64,000 nt of DNA from Ficedula albicollis (GCF_000247815.1 NC_021677.1:7394447-7458446); one strand, 5' to 3'. Shown: positions 27,658 to 45,201, counted from the first letter of the stretch. The notes: generated by a model from the letters alone, not told the origin. Numbers and translations are program-made.

Positions 27658-29479
27658 TGATTCAAAACTCAAGGATCCGGTAGTATTTAATAACAATTAT
27701 GTGCTCCATTAGATCCTCCTGCTCCATTGAAATGCAATTGTGGGTAGTAACATATACCTTAACTGAATTCAACTCAGCTAGGAAATAAAAATTTACCGAT
27801 TGTTCTGCCTTTATTTTTAAGAGCATTGTACGGATTTTTCCAAGTTGCCTCCAAAATGCTCAGCACTGAAACTTTTTTTCCACTGCCTGGATTCCTAAAT
27901 ACCTACAGAGGTGCGTTCTTGCTCCTGATGGAAGGCAAGCAGGGCCGTATCAAACATGGAATGCAACAGGGAAGAGCAGTTGCATGTCCAGACGGGAGCC
28001 CTGTGGCCACCTTAGCCTGGGAGCAGCAGCTGAGGGCGAGCACAGACGGTCAGTGGCTCCTCCAGGAGCTCTCTCTGGCTACAGGCTATAACAGAAGACA
28101 GATCCCGCTGCCCCTGCTAGAGAGCTGCTCCAGTCTGCCTGACACAATTGCTTATTCCCAAAAAAGATATTTCAACACTGTGGTCCTCAGAGTGGCCGTT
28201 GAAAGTACTAATTAGCGATCGTTTAAAGTACTTAGGTAATGTTAACTCCGGCGCACAAGGGATGCTCTTGAGTCTGACCCCTGCTCATTCCTTTGCTTTT
28301 TGGAGCTTTGAAGACAATTGATTTTTGAAGACTGCAGCCTTCCTTGAAAATCAGGGACTAACAAGAATGGAGACCTAATCTTGATTCAACCATTCATGCC
28401 AATCTTTAAAGACATGTTTACTTTTTTTCTTCTGGACGTCAATGAATAGATTTTAAAGTCAGTGAATTAACCCAATCTGAAAGAGTTTAGAGCACAATTG
28501 CATGTGGGCAGAAAATGCTAATTATAAATAATCAGGCTCAAAAAAAAAAAAAAAGTGAGTGCACCTTAAATAGCTGATGGGAACAGGTTAAAAAAAAGGC
28601 AGGGAAAGGGTTTTCAAACCTAGTTTGAAAGCTGTGTATAGAGTTACATGGGGGAGAATGTCAGTCAAAACAACTGATAGGAAAGGTAACTTGGAGCTAA
28701 CTTCTGCATACTTTGGGTCAGACATGAGCTGCATTTTCCTTTCATAAGAACAAAGAAATACTCTAAGACTCTAATTTGCTCTGGCTAAAACAGAAAGGTT
28801 AGTTGTAGCCATAAAAATATCTGCAGAACATTATGGTGATGGAGCTTCTCCCTGGCATCTTCTGGCAACATCTCCTTGGAATTTTTATTCCCAGTTGTTG
28901 AATAGATTGTTGTCTTTACAGAATTTTGATTATCATCTTCCCTATGAATGTACCTGCAGCAGTGCAGTTCAGCTTGGGTTAACAGCAGCAGCAGCAGCAT
29001 CACAACATGTACCACATAGGTCTAATCCTTCTCAGGGCAGACTTAGATGACCTGGCCCAGCCACAATCAGGATCTCCATGAAATTTCATGAAAAATAACC
29101 CTACTCCAAACTTACTGATTTCCATTACAGAGAACTTTCTGTTAAAGATGATGCCATTTAGGATTAATTGCTGAACAGCCGGTAGGACAAAATTATACTT
29201 TGCCCAAACTGAAGAGGATTCTCAAAGATTTTTCTTGAAAGCTGAGTGCAGGTTAGGAGACACAGGACATCACCAAAAAAAGGGTGGTCATGAAATTTCC
29301 TTAAAGGAGACCAGACAGTGGACATAAGAAGGGATCCTTTGGAAGAAGATCCTGACCCTGTTTGGGAATAAGAGGTGAAAATACAGAAGCCTGTCCATTT
29401 TCCAAGGGTGTGGTCACAAGAAGTGGTTCAACTTCTCCACCATGACTGGCCTTTTTTATGTATTGAAGGATATTCTTCT
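27658..29479. other. Intergenic with one GC-richer open stretch, no gene assigned
   Basis: Mostly AT-rich. 27856-28215 is an ATG-to-stop frame of 119 codons in a locally GC-richer segment, with no recognisable domain, signal peptide or splice context. An A15 run lies near 28540 and a short (GCA)n tract at about 28983-29000. Confidence 0.6.
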
Positions 29480-29632
29480 GGGAGTGTTCCAACCCTGGAA
29501 CTGTTCAAGGCCGAGCTGGATGAAGCTCTGATATGGTGGAAGATGTCCTTGAACGTGGGAAGGGGAATGGAACTGGATGAACTTCAACGTCCCTTCCAAC
29601 CCAAACCATTCCATGATTCCATCATTCAATGA
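29480..29632 (+). mobile_element. CR1 LINE 3' fragment
   Basis: Contains GGAACTGTTCAAGGCCGAGC, TGGAACTGGATGAACTTCAA and CGTCCCTTCCAACCCAAACC followed by ATTCCATGATTCCATCATTC, the CR1 3' end. It may extend somewhat further 5'. Confidence 0.88.
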
Positions 29633-30621
29633 CACACAGAAACAGGCCAACAATTTCCTCCCATCCAGCAAAATTTAGCTGATACTGAGATTCTGCTCTC
29701 ATGCTTTGGGGACTAGGATTTCTGAACATGAAGCTGTACTTAGGTCCATTTTCCAAAAAATTTCCAATGCTTCACTGTCAAGAAGCAACAGAATTTTTAT
29801 CTCATATATTTAGCAGCATTTTTATATTTTAACAGCATTTGTATCTAATGTATTAGTATATTTAAATATTATCAGGACATCAGCACCATGAAGCAAAACT
29901 GAGATTTGGTAATAGTTTTCTTTTAACATTTATAACTAGTTCTTAAACAGCTTCTTTCAATTTCAGAGGACTCTTACCGCCAGATGAAGGATTCTCTCCT
30001 TGTGGAGGAATCAGAAGAATAACACTTGAAAAGAAAATTTATACACTCTAAACCAAACAAATATGTGGGGATTTATTGATATCAATAAAACAATCACTAT
30101 TGTTTGTATCAGGTAAGTGTGGCAGAAAAATAGAAACATTGAACTTTCAGCTATAAAATGTAATTTAAATATTTTTTGTGCATCATGCCATTGTTTTATT
30201 AATATGTATGTTTGACAACAGGTTTGAATGCTCTTTCTCCTTTTCATCACTGGTGTAGCTTTGCTTTCTCCAGAAGTTTATACTTCTTTCAAGCATTTTA
30301 AATAGAAGAAAGGGATGTATTATATTTTCTTTCTCTGAGTACAACATGTACTGCTAGGCTAAAATAAAGGTGGAGAGGTATTTTGAAAGATGCCTTTTGG
30401 GTAAACAGGGCTGCTGCTGTGGAAGCACATGGGGGAAGATAAATGGTAAACAGCTGGAATGCACCTATGATCCTGCAAATCCGAGCTCAAGGACTGGATT
30501 CCTTTAATATCACGGAGTGAAATGCACAGAGTCATTGCCAATTGCTACACAATGTCTTTTCTAAACTTTATGTGATGAAGAACTCTAATTTTTTTTTTAA
30601 TTAAGCATTAAAAGTTACTGA
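29633..30621. other. Intergenic, no gene seen
   Basis: AT-rich sequence with no supported features. Confidence 0.65.
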
Positions 30622-30739
30622 GTTTAAACTGGGAAAGAAACTTGCCAATGGCTAAGTTAGGATATTGGAAAGGATTCAGAGATTAAACACGGAAAGAAAA
30701 TCACCTGTGGCTAAGTTTGGGTATTGGAAAGGATTCAGA
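30622..30739. repeat. Degenerate two-copy 59-bp tandem duplication
   Basis: Copies 30622-30680 and 30681-30739 share GGCTAAGTT and TATTGGAAAGGATTCAGA, with several substitutions. Older than the other two-copy duplications here. Confidence 0.85.
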
Positions 30740-33700
30740 TATCCCTTTAAATACTTCAGTGGTTATTTACAATAGGAATAATTTCATTCACATTGGAGAA
30801 TACCTATTAAGTTTCTTTAGTTTATGCTTAAGCAGCTGTCCAATTAAAGGATCTAATCTTCTACAAAGCTTGTATCTGAGCATAGCACTGCCCACTGTGA
30901 AATAACCCCTTCATATTTGACAAAGAACATGCCATGCAATTCTGATCGATAGATGTTTGTGGGCTTTCTTCACTGTTTTCCTTCAATTGCTTAATAAATT
31001 ACCTTATCCATCCACCATAACTAAGCATTCCTTCCCCTTCCTGCAGGTTGAGAAAAGGGTTAAAAATTCTCTATCTCTATCCTGATCTCTGCTGAAAATG
31101 GTGCACAGGAATGAAATGGTTGCCAATTTGTTTGCAATGCATTCTGACTGTACCGGAGTTCTTTTTTGCCTGACAGGCAGGTGAGATCAAAGTGGTGCAG
31201 GACAAAAGGGGCTCAGCAGTGATTTGTCAGGGGCCGAAAGGCAGTCCTGTCTGGGAAAATGGCTGTAGCCCAGAACAAGCCTTCAGATCACTAACAGACT
31301 AAAGAAATCATGGCATGAGAAAAAGTACAGCAAAAAAGGTTCAAAGGTCAGTTTTATTTGGTTTGGATTATTGGTGCCTCCTTTCAATCCAAAGGGCAAG
31401 AAAAGGAAAAAAGAACAGGCTAATAACCTTTGTTATTGTCCAGGAAAAAAACTCTTTTGTACACATTGCTCAGGGATTGTCTGTAATTAAAATGCTGTTG
31501 TTAGATCCAGGACCTGATTCTACAAAAGTTTTACTCGTGTGAGTAATTCTCCACTGCATGAATAGTCTTGTGTGGTTGCTCACGTGAATAAAGATTACTT
31601 CCATGACAAAGAGTTTGCAAGTTCAGGCATTACGTATGGGTAAGGGCTGCAGGTGTGCTTGTGTGTGTTTGTGTTTGTGTTTGTGTGTCTGCTCAGACGT
31701 GGGTGTCCTTCTTTCTGGGCAAAGAACAAATTTTATTTCCCAGTGAGAAAAACACCTGAAAGAAAATGGCGAGGGGGGAATCAGATGTGGCAATGAGATT
31801 TAGAGATACAAAAAATAGTATTGGTTGTTAGGTCCTAGTTTTGCAGGTCTGAGTTTATGAGCTTATGCCACTCAATTCCAAGGAAAGAGAGATTGCTGCC
31901 AAAGAAGAACTGGGAAAAAATATCCATTGCAAATTCACCTGCGGCTTCCAGCACATGTGGGATGCTGGCAGTACAAAGATGCCCCAGAGCTGACCCTTGT
32001 GTAGCATCACCTGGAAGGTGGGATCTAAGCACAGGTACTTGAACTACAGCACTCAACAGTGCTGCACGTGTGCACTGCAACCTCCAGGAAAGAAAATGCC
32101 CTGACCTCTTTTATTGATCGTGACATCACATCCCTTTGCCACCAAAAAGCCCAGTTCAGTGGGAAAATATTCTGTCAGGGCTAAAAATCACTAATTTAAA
32201 CCAGAGTCTGCAAGTAGAGAGGAGGTGGGCAGAGCTCTTCCCCTGTGAGTTTGCAACACCAGCTTTGTCATGGGTGGCCCTCAGGCCATTTCCGTGTTGT
32301 CACCTCTCACAACTTGCATCTGCATCTTTCTTCTGAGGTATTTCAGGTATGTTTATTTATTTTGGATAGTTTTGCTAATTTGGGTCACCATTCTGTGATA
32401 TTTTTCTGAGGATAGGAGAAATTATAGAAGACTGTTCCATATTAGAAAGTTCACTGAGATAACACACTATTCAATTATTGAAACTCCCTCTTTATGTTAC
32501 ACGTGAAAAATATACCTTCAGTCCTAGCAGCTCAGGTGGCTGAATTGGGTTGAAACAAGAGAGCCAAACTGTCTTATCTACCCCATACTTTCTTAGATGA
32601 ACTATCTTGGGTACAGAATATCTAGAACACAGCATTAATCAGCTGATTAGTACCCTAATTAATGGAACTGCTATGAAAAGAGTATTTGTTATATGCTGCA
32701 GAAGAGCACCAGAGGAACTGAGGCCACACCTGCTAACGTGGGGTAACCAGTGGCAGGACAAGACAGGTGAATTCCTCCTTGTTGGCTTGGCTGGTTTTGA
32801 GGGTGTAAGTAGTAGCATTCTACTTACATAAAATAGGAAGAAAAGATGAAGAAAGGTAATGTGTGTTTTTTTTCTCAGCATCTTATTTCCTTTACAGAGT
32901 TCCAGGTCTAGCAAGAGAGATTTTTAATAACCCTGTGGGATTAAATGCCCACTGTGGGAAGGTTCTGTATCAAGTGGAGGCCACTTTTCTGATGGCTTGG
33001 CTAAGCCCCAGAGCCTGGTCCCACATTCTCCTCAATTGCAGACCCTCTGGGGGGAGCAAAATAACACTCATTCCATCCCAAACCTCTCCAGGTGTGTCCT
33101 GAGTGTCTCCCACCTGCCCCACACCAGTGGAACAGAGAGATCATGGCCACTGTGTGAAGCTCTGTAACCAGAGAGGCCTGAGTGACATAAGGTCTAGAGA
33201 TAAACTCACATATTTCTACTGAGGACCCTCAGGAGTTATTCATCGCTCCATTTTATTTCGCACCCAGGCTCTGATAGGTAAATTCAGGGAGTACAAGAAG
33301 GAAAGATTCTTTCAGCTTGTTCCCTCTTTGCACTACACCTTTCCCTTTCTTTATTTCTCTGTGGCATCTTGGTGTGTGTGGTCAAGGAACACACCTGAGA
33401 TCACTCCCCTGTGACAAATGCCTTGCTTCTTCCCCTGTGGGAAAAGATGAATTCTGCTGAAATTCGTCTAAGGTACTAACTTCGTGTTTCTGTTGTTCTC
33501 TACATCAGCTTTTTTTAGATTTGAAAATTGCATAACCTTTTCTTGCCTGTATTTCTCCTGATTCTTTGGCCCTATTCCTTATCCCTTGAGACAGGAGGAA
33601 CTTCAGGACACTTTGCATTGTGGCCTTCTTAGGACGACATTTAACCATGGATGGGATTTTTGGAAAAACCTCATCTATATGATTCAAACTTTGATCTGAA

Positions 33701-35662
33701 GTGGTCTTCCCAGATAAGTTTAAATGCAACTGTTGCTGATCATCAGAGTGGAGTGGATCATTCCTGGCACTAGTGTTTTCTCCCCCAGGGACAAATGTCC
33801 ATGTGCGTGGCATTTTCCTAAGGCAGCCACTTCCAGGTTTTATCCCCGGTGCTTGGGCATCCCATGAACAGACCTAGGCCTGACCCCTCTGCCTGTCATC
33901 TGATTTTGCAAAGTGTTGATCCAGCCACAGCTTGGAGAAAGAGAGAGATCTTTTATCTTCAGGTAACCCAATTCCAAAGATTTGCAGGGCTGAGTGAGAT
34001 CGTAACAAGCCTCTGATTGTGAAAGCAATGGGGGGATAAATTCTAAAAGTAGTAGGAGATTTATCTGAACAGCAGGTCCTTCAGGCACAAAGTGCAATTT
34101 CATCATGGGTATGGGCCAGATATTTCTCTCAGGTACACCAGGTTCCTCTGTAAATCAGAAAACTCTTTGAAGCTGATTTCAAAAACTCGTGCTGTGTTAC
34201 CAAAAAAAACTGAGTAAAGTTTTTCCGAGATCTCAGGCTATTAAGTGAGGATTGAGATATCAAAGGTGTGAAGCAGGTATGCAAACATGGTCTCCAGGTT
34301 ATCACCAAATTACATTTCTATTGTTTTTTCACTCCCTTTCTCCTCTTCTGGACTCCCCCATATCTCTCAAGTTTGGTTATTTTCGTGGCTGCAGTTTACA
34401 GTTCTGCATGAGTCTGAATATCCCCATTGTAGCCTTCTTTGAGCCTGCCACAGAACTGTCCAAGCCACGTGACAGTCATCTAAATCATCGCACATTTTTC
34501 TCTGTTACATTTCTTCTACTGTTTCCTTTGTGTGTTGTGTTGAAAAGGAGTAAGCAACAGAGGATAAAAAATGGGATTTTTTCCCTTTAATGTTGCTGCA
34601 TTCATTGTTTTGAATATTTTCATTCAGTAAACCATTAAGAGATTATCAGAACACGACAGAAAATAATTTTTTTAGTAATAAGATTGGGCCTGATCCAAAT
34701 TCACCGGCATTAAAGAAAAGGCTCTTAGTGAATTCCATGGACTTTGAATGAAAGATTAGTCCCTCAGTCTTCAGACAGAGAAACTGTCACCAGCTTTGGT
34801 AGGAATTTAGTAGGAGTAAGGAATTTAGGCTCTTGCATCTTGAAATATTAATACTGGCAACAGCAACAATAATAACAACAACAATAGATCTCGATTATAT
34901 AATGTTTTAACCAAAATACAGAAGATTAAAACTTGTAAACTAATTTACTGTCGTAAGTGCAACATAGCAGTGGCTATCATATGTATAGAATCAGCTGTGT
35001 CAACCTTAAAGACCTCAGATTGTTTGTTCATAAACTGCAAAAAGTTACTATAAAAGTGAAAAAAATTTCATGGGAGTGGATAAAGGGAAAAATTATTTCA
35101 TGCCTTTTATGTGTTTCACATTTCCTTTAGAGCTTTCTTTCTATGTGCTTTCATGGGAAATTACCTATATCTTATTTTCCCCACCTGAAAAAGCAACCTG
35201 AACCTCAGAAGCTATGAATTTCCTCCCCAGAGCTTTCCTCCACCACTCTGCCTCTGTTCTGCTTTCTGGGGCTAACAGTGTACAATGTAATAAGCAGCAT
35301 TGCCTGCCCCTACAGAACAGGGTAACATGATGCTGTGTGGTCTGGAAAGTCATTTAAAAAAGATTATATTGTTCGTGGGGTGCAGAATAACCCCACCAGG
35401 ACAGCACAAAGAAAACAAAATATGGCTATATAGCCGAATGAAATCAATTGGATTTTAGGGGCTCTTCTCGGTGTCAGCAGGTGTGAGGGGGCTGAAGCAG
35501 GGAGGAAGGCTCCGCTCGGAAGATGCCATTAGCACATAGCAAACAAACACCTCATCAGCACCGCGCCTGTTTTCCTGTTTTCTTTGGGACCTTCCCATGC
35601 TCCGCAGCCAAGCTGGGATGGACTTTTAATTGGAGGAGAGCGGTTTTGGAGGTTTTTTTGTT
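30740..35662. other. Intergenic, no gene seen
   Basis: AT-rich, with TG-rich sequence near 31650-31690 and (AAC/AAT)n near 34857-34887. No coding exon is recognised. Frames such as 33505-33813 and 34252-34590 are isolated and lack domains. Confidence 0.6.
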
Positions 35663-35886
35663 GTTTTGTTTATTTTTTGTGGCGTTTTTTGTGTTTTGTT
35701 TTGTTTTTGTTTTGTGTTTTTTTTCTTTTCTTTTTTTTTTTTTCTCCTGCCGGGAGCTCCACCCACTGCCTCGGTATTTATTGCTTTACAAATTGTGACT
35801 TCCTTCTGCTGGTTTTGTTTATTTTTTTGTGGCGTTTTTTGTGTTTTGTTTTGTTTTTGTTTTGTGTTTTTTTTCTTTTCTTTTTT

Positions 35887-35981
<95 letters not shown>

Positions 35982-36061
35982 TTTTTTTTTTTTCTCCTGC
36001 CGGGAGCTCCACCCACTGCCTCGGTATTTATTGCTTTACAAATTGTGACTTCCTTCTGCTT
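35663..36061. repeat. 149-bp tandem duplication with a G(83) insert in copy 2
   Basis: Copy 1 is 35663-35811 and copy 2 starts at 35812. Both run from GTTTTGTTTATTTT through a T run to CTCCTGCCGGGAGCTCCACC and CTTCCTTCTGCT. Copy 1 has 13 T at the T run (35731-35743). Copy 2 instead has T16, G83 (35897-35979) and T14. Removing the insert makes the copies near-identical, which points to a mis-joined homopolymer. Confidence 0.93.
35897..35979 (+). repeat. 83-nt G homopolymer
   Basis: Uninterrupted G flanked on both sides by T runs, in the second copy of a 149-bp duplication. Probable artefact. Confidence 0.96.
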
Positions 36062-36197
36062 CGAGTAACGGGCCGATCGTAAATCAGCGCTGGGTGCAGA
36101 GGAGCACCACATCCTGATTCACAGCCCCATCGCTGCAAGATGGATGTTTGTAAAGTTTATTACAGCTTAAAATTGGCGCTTTCAATGCTTTGCTTCT

Positions 36198-36241
36198 TTT
36201 TTTTTTTTTTTTTTTTTTTTTTGCTTCTTTTTTTTTTTTTT
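36198..36241. repeat. T-rich tract
   Basis: Two T runs separated by GCTTC. Low complexity, and a site where assembly errors are likely. Confidence 0.9.
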
Positions 36242-36596
36242 ATGTTTACACTTAAGTAATACTTAAATAAAAATTGTATCTCCGCAAAGATCTTAGACGT
36301 CCATATCCGAATTTATATATATATTCCTTCTAGGAGGGTAATTAGTTCAGAGTACAAGTGTTTCACGTTCCTACAAGGATAAACATTTCTGTCTCAAATA
36401 CTCGCTTTTACCCAATAGCTTTGCAGGAGGAGTTTGTAGCTGAACTGAGAAAAGCCTTCGAAATACTCCGTTAGCAAAAGAATAACAGATCCCTACCGCG
36501 TTCCATTTAAAATCACAAACTTCGAGCGAATTAGAAGATCATTACCAGCCCTAATTCTGATTTAGTTACGTAGGGTCTAGAGCTTCTTCTGCCCCG

Positions 36597-36611
36597 CCCC
36601 CCCCCCCCTCC

Positions 36612-36669
<58 letters not shown>

Positions 36670-36673
36670 CCCC
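36597..36673. repeat. C-run / 52-nt G-run / C-run block
   Basis: C-rich tract (36597-36613, one T), then G from 36614 to 36665, then C from 36666 to 36673. The C and G runs are complementary and could fold back on themselves. As with the other G runs, an artefact is likely. Confidence 0.95.
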
Positions 36674-36899
36674 ATCCACGCGAAGTGACAGATTCGAACA
36701 GCTCTCTGATTATTACTTTGGGGCTACAAGGAGCTCTGGGGCATAATTAAAAATATTTCCAGAATGACTCGGTAGACCACATCTGACGTCGCAGCCCTTG
36801 TTAGAATCAGACCACATCAAAGGGACCCTTTTTGTTTTCAAAAATGGTCACCAGACAAACTTAAAGTATACAAGAGTGGGCTTATGTTTTACCGTAGAG

Positions 36900-37200
36900 A
36901 TGTCTGAGTAGAGTGAAACGACTTCAGGCTGCTCGCTATTCAGCGCTGAGCCGAGTGAGACGAGGCAGTTACGGCCTTTTGATATTTCCGTGGGGGTCGG
37001 GTTCATTTAATTTGAAAGGGGGACCATTAATGATAGACCTGTAAGCGTTCCACTCCCTAATAAGTAGAATCCACATCGCTCGGGAAGCCTGGTTGCGGCA
37101 GATGCCCAGGGCGAAAAGATTTGTGGCTGATGGCGCTAATTATGAAAATGTGATCAAGATGGAAACAATTTGAGCAAAAGTCATTAGCGTGTTACTCTTC
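36900..37200. promoter_or_regulatory. Candidate conserved non-coding element upstream of FGF3
   Basis: A stretch of mixed composition with no low-complexity sequence and several homeodomain-type cores: CATTAATGA at 37025-37033, TAATTATG at 37137-37144 and TCATTAG at 37181-37187. It lies 2.3-2.6 kb 5' of the FGF3 start and contains unmethylated-looking CpGs, unlike the distal desert. This texture is typical of developmental enhancers. No alignment was available, so conservation is inferred. Confidence 0.35.
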
Positions 37201-38187
37201 CACCCACTGGTCTTTGGCGTTTATTATTGCGGTGGGGGGCGGGAGGAGGATCTTGAGGGTTTTTTTCAGAGCTCTAACGAAAATACCCTGCGAATCCTGA
37301 ACCGGAAAAAGTCAGCTGCGCATCCACAGGGCGATGCACCAGGCTCGGGACAGAGCCGAGATTTGCTCTAAAGAGATCACTGTAATTACTGTCAGTAATT
37401 GTGTTTTATCTTCCCTTCAAGCAGTGCCGGTGAAAGCATCTTTCAGGAGGCTCGTGGCACGTTAAGAGTTATTTTTTCTGCTGTCACCGTTGTCAGTTGT
37501 CTCGTAGCTCGTCAGAAGCTACTAGTTCCCAAGAGAAGATTTACGGAGCATCCCCGAGAGGTTTTCCAGAGAGATTCTTCTTTAAGGAGGGACTGAAGGA
37601 TTTGGCCCGCAAGCAACACCCCTCCAAATATTGGGGTCCTGCACTTTAAAGATTTTCGTATTTTTACTTGCACAAGTAAAAATAAGTAAACTTTTTTAGC
37701 TTCCAATCAATATGCTGGAACCACTTGACTGCCTGGCAGTGGCATTGTAGGAGAACAGCAATAAAGGATTAATTGTACAAACATTTATCATCCCCAGATC
37801 AAACTCTCCTTGTGAGGCTGGGGCTTAACTAGTGGAGAAGAAATGGGGGAGGAAGGGTGGTAATGGCGGAGAGGGTGCTTGTGGGGTTTTTTATGTGTTT
37901 CCGTTTATTCCAGATGACTGTATAATGAAAATCCTTTTAGCCTTGAAGAACTGCTAAATATTAAGCACATCTTAAAACGGGGAGTAGTTTTCGAGACAGT
38001 TTCGTCCTCCTGCCATTCCTTTTAGGAAAAGGTCTTAGCCCTTCCCTTATTTTCCCTCTAGTAAAAGCTTCCCCTTTTAAAGTCTTTAACGTGTAAGAAA
38101 ATCCTCCTGCTCTTCATAGAAAGGTCTTTAAAAAAATTTATAGACCTCTTCATGTTCACCAGTTCCGGAAAAAAAAAATTGCATTGA

Positions 38188-38196
38188 TCAAGGTCA
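38188..38196 (+). promoter_or_regulatory. NR5A/ERR-type nuclear receptor site TCAAGGTCA
   Basis: Exact match to the extended half-site bound by NR5A and ERR monomers, 1.3 kb upstream of FGF3. A single 9-mer can occur by chance, so this is weak evidence for a functional site. Confidence 0.25.
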
Positions 38197-38239
38197 AACG
38201 CTCGAATTATGACATGACTCACTTCAAAGGTGTATTTGT

Positions 38240-38665
38240 GTGCCCTTCAAGCACATTAATACTAATTATCTCTCAAACACTTCCCCAAAACTCCTACTGC
38301 CTGTTTCAGATGCAAATCTAATTAACGAGCTGCCTTTGAGGAGCACGCGGGGACAGCGTAATTCACGAAGCTGTTGGACCTTTTGCCTTCTTTTTTATTC
38401 ATTTGTAGGTAGCTCTATCCTCTTTGAAAGCGTACGCAGTGGTGTGAAGCGACAGGGTAGCGAGGGCAGCTCCGCGCCAGCTAATGAGACTTTCCAGGCA
38501 CCGGAGTTAAGGAGAAGGATTAGCTACGACTTCTTGCAGATGCACTCAGGGATGTACATCATAACACTTGCCAGGCCTTACTTCGTCTAATTTGGGAATG
38601 ATTAAATGATGAAATCCCTATCTAAATAACGCCTATTAGTCGTAAGCGTGAGCTGATTGATTTAG
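38240..38665. promoter_or_regulatory. Candidate FGF3 proximal enhancer with POU/homeodomain and HOX-PBX sites
   Basis: Contains TAATTA at 38263-38268, a perfect POU octamer ATGCAAAT at 38310-38317 one base before another TAATTA (38319-38324), and TGATTGAT at 38654-38661, which fits the HOX-PBX consensus. It is 0.85-1.3 kb upstream of the FGF3 ATG, next to the CpG island. FGF3 is known to be patterned in hindbrain and otic tissue by HOX/PBX-type inputs; use of these particular sites is inference. Confidence 0.4.
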
Positions 38666-39372
38666 GAATAACTGTTTGCTCTCCTCACTGGGGGACATGC
38701 ACATGCTGAGCAAATCCCGAGTGCGAGCCACGGGGGTGTTTTCTCCCCCCATAGCCTCCCGGGGAGCAGGGACCTGCACCCTCTCCGTCGCTCCTCTGCC
38801 TTTAACACGAGCACTCCCCAGAGCCGCCTCCCGAGGATGGTCCCTTGGAGCATCATCCCCCCCGTTCGCGGAGCTGCGCGGGGAGCGGCGGCGCTCGGCG
38901 GAGGGGCCGCGGCTGCTCCGCGCTGCCGGCCCCCGTGCGGGGGTGTGCGGTGTGCGCGGTGGAGGCAGGAAGGGAGAGAGGGAGAGAGAGATGCTGTGTA
39001 ATTTTATCCACGCTGCAGTCTGGGAGTTCACACGAGACTGATACCTTTTGCCTCCTCTGCTCTGTATCAATTGGTCGCAGATCAGGCTATTGTTGCAGGA
39101 AGCTCCTTTTATTTCTATGCTCCGTCGATCAACTATATTCTCTACAGTCTCCTGCCGAAATCCAGTGGCTTCCTCCCTCCCTCTCTCCCTCCTTGCCTCT
39201 CTGCCTCACGCATGCCGTCTGTCTATCTGGAAATCCAAGGAGAAGGCTGATCACGGCAGCTCCGTGTAGCACAAACAGCTGGGACTCTTCGGTGGCCTTT
39301 GCCGATGTCTATTGATTTAAGTAAATCTGAGAGAGATAAAAGGGCCAGATCGAGGCTGATAAAATCTTGCCG

Positions 39373-39438
39373 ATGCTGCGCTGCTCGAAGCAGCGTGCGC
39401 TCGGCATCTCCGGAGTGCTGCTAGCAAGACGGCTTTAA
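39373..39438 (+). other. Upstream ORF 1 before FGF3 (21 codons)
   Basis: ATG at 39373 opens a 21-codon frame ending in TAA at 39436-39438. That stop shares its last A with the ATG of the next upstream ORF (TAATG). The start context is weak (C at -3, C at +4). Whether it is transcribed depends on the FGF3 transcription start, which cannot be fixed from sequence. It is a candidate translational control element and not a proposed protein gene. Confidence 0.4.
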
Positions 39439-39511
39439 TGGGACCTCTGGTGCCACTCGCTGCGAGCCTCGCTCTCCCCAGCAGACTAAGCACTGCGGCC
39501 ATCATGCCACA

Positions 39512-39521
<10 letters not shown>
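39438..39521 (+). other. Upstream ORF 2 overlapping the FGF3 start codon (27 codons)
   Basis: ATG at 39438 opens a 27-codon frame with a second in-frame ATG at 39504, ending in TAA at 39519-39521. It therefore overlaps the FGF3 coding start (39512) by 10 nt in a different frame. The first ATG has T at -3 and G at +4; the internal one has A at -3 and C at +4. If it is in the mRNA, ribosomes starting here would bypass the FGF3 AUG, so it would tend to repress FGF3 translation. The geometry is seen directly; the function is inferred. Confidence 0.5.

Positions 39522-45201
<5,680 letters not shown>

Larger units (their letters stand above)
36674..38700. other. FGF3 5' flanking DNA, no coding
   Basis: Single-copy DNA with moderate GC, scattered CpG and many TAAT/ATTA cores, distinct from the desert to its left. 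The long open frame at 38240-38590 has no ATG at its start and no domain; it is not called as a gene. Confidence 0.6.

Noticed and set aside
38240..38590. A 116-codon frame upstream of FGF3
   Set aside because: It opens with GTG, has no domain or splice context, and coincides with probable regulatory DNA.
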